The notes below the pieces were generated by a model. It worked only from the letters and a program-made list of their open reading frames with translations. It did not search any database and had not been told where the DNA came from. From NCBI GenBank assembly GCA_900541145.1, contig UQIH01000008.1:1-64000 (forward strand): DNA of 64,000 nucleotides. Reading direction: 5' to 3'. Positions within the stretch are counted from its first letter, which is position 1. Every line of letters starts with the position of its first letter. The position numbers and the translations under genes were made by a program. This DNA is from an uncultured Collinsella sp. GTDB lineage: Bacteria > Actinomycetota > Coriobacteriia > Coriobacteriales > Coriobacteriaceae. This document shows positions 60,578-64,000 of this stretch, piece after piece.

Positions 60578-62146
60578 TTACGCGTTTTCTTTACGCCCGC
60601 GCCCTGCATAGAGTTCGATTCTCCGCGGTACGGACAAGAAATAAAAAAGCAGGTAGATATGGGTATCTACCTGCCTGTTACTTATGGTGGAGCTGGCGTT
60701 CATTCGGTCGAACACCTCGCCACCTGGACCTATAGCGCCAGGCAGCGACGGATTATCGCCCAAGCCGGCAGAATCGTCAAACGTGAACGCCACGCGCAGG
60801 CCGTCGTCATCGTCGGGGCCGCCCAGCACCACGCGCGCCACGAACGTGCGCAGAAGCTGCGCGTCGTCCACCTCGGCGGCGGCCATGCCCTCAAGCCAGA
60901 ACAGCGCGCGGTCGTAGTCAAGGCGGGCGGCCTCAAGGGCCTCGGCCGTGCGCAGCTCGTCCTTGAGGAGCGCCTGCCGCTGCTTCAGCGCGTCTATGCG
61001 CTCCTTGCCGCCCGGCGGCGCGATGCCCGACTCGATGGCCGCCCATATGTTGGAGAACGCCGTCTCGATCTTGGCCAGCTCGCCCTTTATGGTCTCGCTC
61101 AAGGGCTTCTCGTCGGCGCGCTCCTCCTCGGCGTCGGCCAGCATGCGAGCGATGCGCTCGCGGCTGTCGGCGCTGCCCAGGGCCTCGCGCACGGCGTCGG
61201 CCACGCGCTTCTCCACGACATCGCGGCGCACGGTGCGCCCGCAGCTGCGGCAGCGGTAGTAGTGATAGGGCCTGCCCGACTTGCCCGTGCCGCTGGTGCC
61301 GGTCATCAGCCCGCCGTCGCGCCCGTCGTAGAGCTTGCCCGTGAGCGGGAAGTCCCACGCCTCGGTCTTGGCGCGGGGCCTGTGCGAGTCCTCAAGCATC
61401 CGTATCACCCTCTCCTCGTCATCCATGGGAACGATGGCGGGCATGCCGCCGGGCACGACCACGCCCGCGTAGCGGTACTCCCCGCCGTTCTCCCGCCGCA
61501 TCAGTATGCGGCGCACCGTCTGGAAGCGCCACTTGCCGCCGCGCTTGGTGCGGTACGGCTCCCAGGCGCGCACCACGTCGGCCACCGACTTGCCCGACAA
61601 GACCATGCGCACGCCCAGGCGGATGGCGGCGGCCTCCTCCTCGTTGACCACGTAGCGCCCGTCCACTATGTCCCAGCCGTAGCGCACGCAGCCGTTGGCC
61701 ATGCACCGCTCGGCGTTCTTCTGTATGCCGTCGCGTATGCGCTCGCCGTCGAGCGCGCTCTCGTACTCCGCCAGCACCTCCAGCATGCCCAGCTGCAGCA
61801 CGCCCGCCGAGCCGTCCGAAATGTCCTCGCCCGCGTACAGTATCTCGACGCGGCAGCGGCGCAGCATGATGCGCGCCATGGCCATCTCGTCGCGGTTGCG
61901 CATGATTCGGGTAACTTTATATATGACCACGAAATCGAACAGCCCTCGCTTGGCGTCGGCCATCATGCGCTGGAACTCGGCGCGGTCGGTGTTGGTGCCC
62001 GTCTGCGCGAAGTCGCAGTACGTGGCCACCACGCGCAGATCGTTCTCGGCGCAGTAGGCGCGGGACTTCTCCACCTGTATCTCTATGGACTCGCCGCGCT
62101 GGTTGTGGCTCGAGAAGCGGGCGTATATCGCCGCGCGCCCGCCCAC
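60578..62146 (-). CDS. Large serine recombinase (phage-type integrase)
   Basis: 522 aa. The start is a GTG at 62146 behind GATGGAGTAGCC, right after the repressor stop. The resolvase domain has AAIYARFSSHNQRGESIEIQ (catalytic Ser), DFVVIYKVTRIMRNRDE and LQLGMLEVLAEYES. A recombinase domain follows (VRYGWDIVDGRYVVNEEEAA), then a zinc ribbon YYRCRSCGRTVRR and a coiled coil (KIETAFSNIWAAIESG). The last 30 codons run through a terminator-like hairpin (60643-60674) and into the 51-bp repeat, so the native C-terminus may have been changed by integration. Confidence 0.9.
   Translation of the reverse strand: MGGRAAIYARFSSHNQRGESIEIQVEKSRAYCAENDLRVVATYCDFAQTGTNTDRAEFQRMMADAKRGLFDFVVIYKVTRIMRNRDEMAMARIMLRRCRVEILYAGEDISDGSAGVLQLGMLEVLAEYESALDGERIRDGIQKNAERCMANGCVRYGWDIVDGRYVVNEEEAAAIRLGVRMVLSGKSVADVVRAWEPYRTKRGGKWRFQTVRRILMRRENGGEYRYAGVVVPGGMPAIVPMDDEERVIRMLEDSHRPRAKTEAWDFPLTGKLYDGRDGGLMTGTSGTGKSGRPYHYYRCRSCGRTVRRDVVEKRVADAVREALGSADSRERIARMLADAEEERADEKPLSETIKGELAKIETAFSNIWAAIESGIAPPGGKERIDALKQRQALLKDELRTAEALEAARLDYDRALFWLEGMAAAEVDDAQLLRTFVARVVLGGPDDDDGLRVAFTFDDSAGLGDNPSLPGAIGPGGEVFDRMNASSTISNRQVDTHIYLLFYFLSVPRRIELYAGRGRKENA
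60583..60633. repeat. 51-bp direct repeat, copy 2 (possible att site)
   Basis: Identical to 60374-60424 except for one base. It forms the outer boundary of the serine-recombinase element and encodes the last codons of the recombinase frame. Confidence 0.6.
60643..60674 (-). terminator. Terminator-like hairpin inside the recombinase 3' end
   Basis: GCAGGTAGATA-tggg-TATCTACCTGC is a perfect 11-bp stem, followed on the minus strand by TTTTTTATTT. It lies within the open recombinase frame, 65 bases before the stop. Confidence 0.7.
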
Positions 62147-62148
62147 GG

Positions 62149-62829
62149 CTACTCCATCTCGTCGGCGGCCTGGAACCACACCACCGTGCCGATCACGCGC
62201 ACGGGTCCGTCGTCCATGCCGAAGATCATGTCCTCGTAGTCCTCGAAGCTGTCCGCCGACAGCATCAGCTTGGTGCTGCCCTTGTACCAGCGGCGCATGA
62301 CCGCGCGGTAGTCCTCGGTCTCCACCACGGCGATGGACCCGTTGGCGGGCTGGCGGTCGGGGTCGACCAGCACGTGGCTGCCCTCGGGTATGACGCGGTT
62401 CATGCAGTCGCCCTCGACCTCCAGGGCGAAAGCGCGCGGGTGGCCGGTGCACACGGAGGCGGGCACCTCCACGCGGTGCGCGACCTCCTCCTCGTCGGCG
62501 AGCGCGCCGGCGTGCACGCGCCCGAGCGTGAGCAGCGGCACGGTGGCGCTGCTGGCCACCACGGGCATGGCACCGGCGGGCATATAGGGGCTGCCCTTGG
62601 GCTTTTTGGTCACGGGGTCAATCTGATCCATTCCGCCGTCTTCTATAAGGTGTGACTTACTAATCTGATAGCAGGCCGCCATGCGCTCAATAGCTCCCAT
62701 ACGGGGTTCGGAGCGGCCATTTTCCCACTGCGAAACGGCGTTACCTGTCACACCTGCAATCTCACCCAGTTCATCCTGGGTAACGTCGAAAATCTGCCGT
62801 AACTTCTTTATGTTGTCGGATATCGGCAT
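62149..62829 (-). CDS. S24/CI-type repressor lacking the protease dyad
   Basis: 226 aa. The N-terminal XRE HTH reads IKKLRQIFDVTQDELGEIAG, VTGNAVSQWENGRSE. The C-terminal LexA/CI dimer-peptidase fold has VEGDCMNRVIPEGSHVLVDP, where the catalytic Ser is Cys142, and EDYRAVMRRWYKG, where the catalytic Lys is Met178. Self-cleavage in an SOS response is therefore unlikely. It is the element's main repressor, divergent from the Cro-like gene, with an operator between them. Confidence 0.85.
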   Translation of the reverse strand: MPISDNIKKLRQIFDVTQDELGEIAGVTGNAVSQWENGRSEPRMGAIERMAACYQISKSHLIEDGGMDQIDPVTKKPKGSPYMPAGAMPVVASSATVPLLTLGRVHAGALADEEEVAHRVEVPASVCTGHPRAFALEVEGDCMNRVIPEGSHVLVDPDRQPANGSIAVVETEDYRAVMRRWYKGSTKLMLSADSFEDYEDMIFGMDDGPVRVIGTVVWFQAADEME

Positions 62830-62872
62830 CTTAACTCCTTCCAGGACTTAAATTTATTTTCAATTTTACCAA

Positions 62873-62909
62873 AATTAATCTTGACCGTGTTCTGAAGATT
62901 AATTACAGT
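62873..62909 (+). promoter_or_regulatory. Promoter and operator of the Cro-like gene
   Basis: TTGACC (62881-62886) and TACAGT (62904-62909) are separated by 17 bases. An inverted repeat AATTAATCTT / AAGATTAATT (62873-62882, 62895-62904) overlaps both boxes, so a bound repressor would block the promoter. Confidence 0.65.
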
Positions 62910-62930
62910 TATGGACAGAAAGGAGGGATT

Positions 62931-63128
62931 ATGAAGTCACTCAAGCAGGCGCGCATGAGCAAGGGCGTAACCAAGAAGGCAATGGCTGAACATCTGGGCA
63001 TTTCAGGACCTACATACGATGTTTATGAAGACCACCCCGACCGTATGCGCATCGAGACGGCTAAAAAGGCCGCCGACTTCTTGGGCTACAAACCCGAAGA
63101 AATTTTTTTCGCTTCAAACTGTAATTAG
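62931..63128 (+). CDS. Cro-like small HTH protein
   Basis: 65 aa with an AAAGGAGGGATT leader. ARMSKGVTKKAMAEHLGISG, PTYDVYEDHPDRMRIETAKK is an XRE HTH. It is the first gene of the element's rightward transcript, divergent from the repressor, the standard place for a Cro protein. Confidence 0.75.
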   Translation: MKSLKQARMSKGVTKKAMAEHLGISGPTYDVYEDHPDRMRIETAKKAADFLGYKPEEIFFASNCN

Positions 63129-63156
63129 ATTTACCTATCAGAAAAGGAGACACACC

Positions 63157-63495
63157 ATGACCACCAAGAGCCACCAGCCCGAGTTCGTCGCCGAGATCAT
63201 CGGCAAAACGCTCGACCACCTCATCGACGACCGCAAGCGCGTGGCCGTCAACTTCGAGCTGGCCGAGAACGGCTGCATGGAGGAGACGCACGTCAGCCTC
63301 AAGCGCCGCATCGCGGCCATGTGGGGCTTCCAGACGAGCGGCATCGAGCTTCTGGAGGCGAGCACGACCTGGTTCGAGCTCGGCGGCATGCAGTTCAACG
63401 TCTACAGCTCCGTGCAGTTCAGCGTGAACGGCAAGGGCTGGAGCACCGACTTCAAGACCATCGCGCGCGACACCGCGTACGACGAGAAGGAGTAG
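63157..63495 (+). CDS. Hypothetical early protein of the element
   Basis: 112 aa from the ATG at 63157 (AAAAGGAGACACACC leader); an upstream codon at 63019 lies inside the Cro-like gene. No family recognised. The sequence alternates charged helix (KTLDHLIDDRKRVAVNFELA) and strand-rich parts (WFELGGMQFNVYSSVQFSVN). Function unknown. Confidence 0.65.
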   Translation: MTTKSHQPEFVAEIIGKTLDHLIDDRKRVAVNFELAENGCMEETHVSLKRRIAAMWGFQTSGIELLEASTTWFELGGMQFNVYSSVQFSVNGKGWSTDFKTIARDTAYDEKE

Positions 63496-63498
63496 GCC

Positions 63499-63743
63499 AT
63501 GCTGAACGAGGTGACCGTACGGGGGGGTTCACCGCCCTCAACGTGAAGAGCGGCAAGTGCGTGCTGCAGTTTGAGCTGGACCCGAAGTTCCGTGACTTCA
63601 TCCCCAAGCTGGTGGAGTTCACGGGGCAGATGCTCAACATCCACGTGTACGACGACCAGGAGGTGATGTTCGTGGATAGGGACACCGGTGAGGTCGCCTA
63701 CGAGGACGCCCCGCTGCTTCTGCCGGGCGTCGCGGGCGAATGA
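63499..63743 (+). pseudogene. Hypothetical early gene, frameshifted at a G7 tract
   Basis: From the ATG at 63499 the frame reads MLNEVTVRGG and stops after 15 codons. One extra base in the G7 run (63521-63527) would continue it as FTALNVKSGKCVLQFELDPK to 63743, about 81 aa. The downstream frame is clearly protein-like and has no start of its own. Either an assembly error, a real mutation or slippage control. Family unknown. Confidence 0.6.
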
Positions 63744-63925
63744 CCCCGATACAGCGCGCCATGTGCGACGAGTGCGCCGCCATGATGCGCGAGTTCTACA
63801 AGGACCCAGAGAACGAGAGGAAGTTCCAGGAATGGAAAAGATCAAGGGAAAGAGGGTGCGCGTCGCAGCCGGCAAGCGAAAGACGCGCACCGCAACGGTT
63901 CACTTCCGAACCGAGACCAGTGTAA
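63740..63925 (+). CDS. Small hypothetical early protein
   Basis: 61 aa; its ATG overlaps the stop of the preceding gene (ATGA). MTPIQRAMCDECAAMMREFY followed by a basic tail. The second half overlaps the gene at 63832 in another frame. No family recognised. Confidence 0.5.
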   Translation: MTPIQRAMCDECAAMMREFYKDPENERKFQEWKRSRERGCASQPASERRAPQRFTSEPRPV

Positions 63926-64000
63926 CACCCGAGCAGCGCCGCGAGAGGCTGCAGGCCGTTTTCGCCGCCCTGTTCGTCTGCGCGTGCATCGCCGCCACAT
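63832..64000 (+). CDS. Hypothetical protein, 3' end outside window
   Basis: The ATG at 63832 opens a frame that runs off the window: MEKIKGKRVRVAAGKRKTRT, TEQRRER-like charged part (TPEQRRERLQAVF) and a hydrophobic AALFVCACIAAT. A basic N-terminus followed by a possible membrane helix. At least 56 residues. It competes with the overlapping frame at 63740, and one of the two may not be real. Confidence 0.4.
   Translation, partial: MEKIKGKRVRVAAGKRKTRTATVHFRTETSVTPEQRRERLQAVFAALFVCACIAAT

Larger units (their letters stand above)
60634..64000. mobile_element. Prophage or serine-recombinase integrative element, left end
   Basis: Recombinase, S24-type repressor, divergent Cro-like gene and a run of short plus-strand genes form a lysogeny/early module. 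GC is high and genes overlap or nearly touch. The right end lies outside the window and no structural phage genes are visible, so a non-phage element remains possible. Confidence 0.75.

Noticed and set aside
60659..62239. 526-codon plus-strand frame opposite the serine recombinase
   Set aside because: Antisense shadow rich in His/Val/Leu with no motif.

Overview
The window looks like chromosome from a GC-rich, anaerobic, gut-type actinobacterium of the class Coriobacteriia, most likely Collinsella. This is inferred from the gene set (mannose-family PTS, type III glutamine synthetase, split B12 methionine synthase, MurT-GatD, a multi-cluster ferredoxin protein, iron-dependent alcohol and glycerol dehydrogenases), the high GC and strong Shine-Dalgarno sites. 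No ribosomal RNA is present to confirm it.

Left accessory part (1-9300). Two pieces of DUF3800 genes flank a small excisionase-type HTH gene. The second piece is cut by a lower-GC methyltransferase island that itself carries an internal deletion. Next comes a minus-strand sugar operon: PTS IIB-IIC-IID-IIA, a GH172/DUF2961 glycoside hydrolase and a ROK fructokinase. Its LevR-type activator survives only as a C-terminal fragment, interrupted by an integrase gene.

Mobile block (9266-24402). A tyrosine integrase stands next to a divergent three-gene cassette, pglZ-brxL-DUF4268 nuclease-like protein. This is the tail of a BREX type 1 locus without brxA, brxB, brxC or pglX. A mobilizable module follows: relaxase, relaxosome protein, candidate oriT, ParA/ParB, a YraN-like protein, a second tyrosine integrase, an excisionase-like protein and an XRE repressor. 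It ends exactly at the 3' end of guaA, a common integration site. One 6-nt-spaced inverted operator occurs upstream of parA and between the xis-like and repressor genes, suggesting common control.

Core part (24403-60069). guaA, ansA, an XRE regulator beside a perfect palindrome, ychF, a ferredoxin protein, glycerol and iron alcohol dehydrogenases, two linked helical-repeat-like proteins followed by a fused MurT-GatD, tRNA-Glu, glnN, metF with the MetH reactivation domain, metH, a DUF711 protein, an RNA-binding YhbY protein, a very large STAND/BTAD regulator, nagB, PTS IIA-glucose, glmM, rpsI-rplM and a patatin. A cytosine methylase/DUF4928 restriction-modification pair is inserted inside the met operon, between the reactivation-domain gene and metH. 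Several intergenic repeats stand out: a perfect 36-bp-arm hairpin at 49953-50094, a 219-bp inverted-repeat element at 39142-39360, and a family of hairpins sharing an AAAGGGG(A/T)CAGG loop.

Right end (60070-64000). A 62-bp tandem repeat array and a 51-bp direct repeat lead into a prophage or integrative element: large serine recombinase, S24-type repressor lacking both protease dyad residues, divergent Cro-like gene, and small early genes, one frameshifted at a G7 tract. The element runs off the window.
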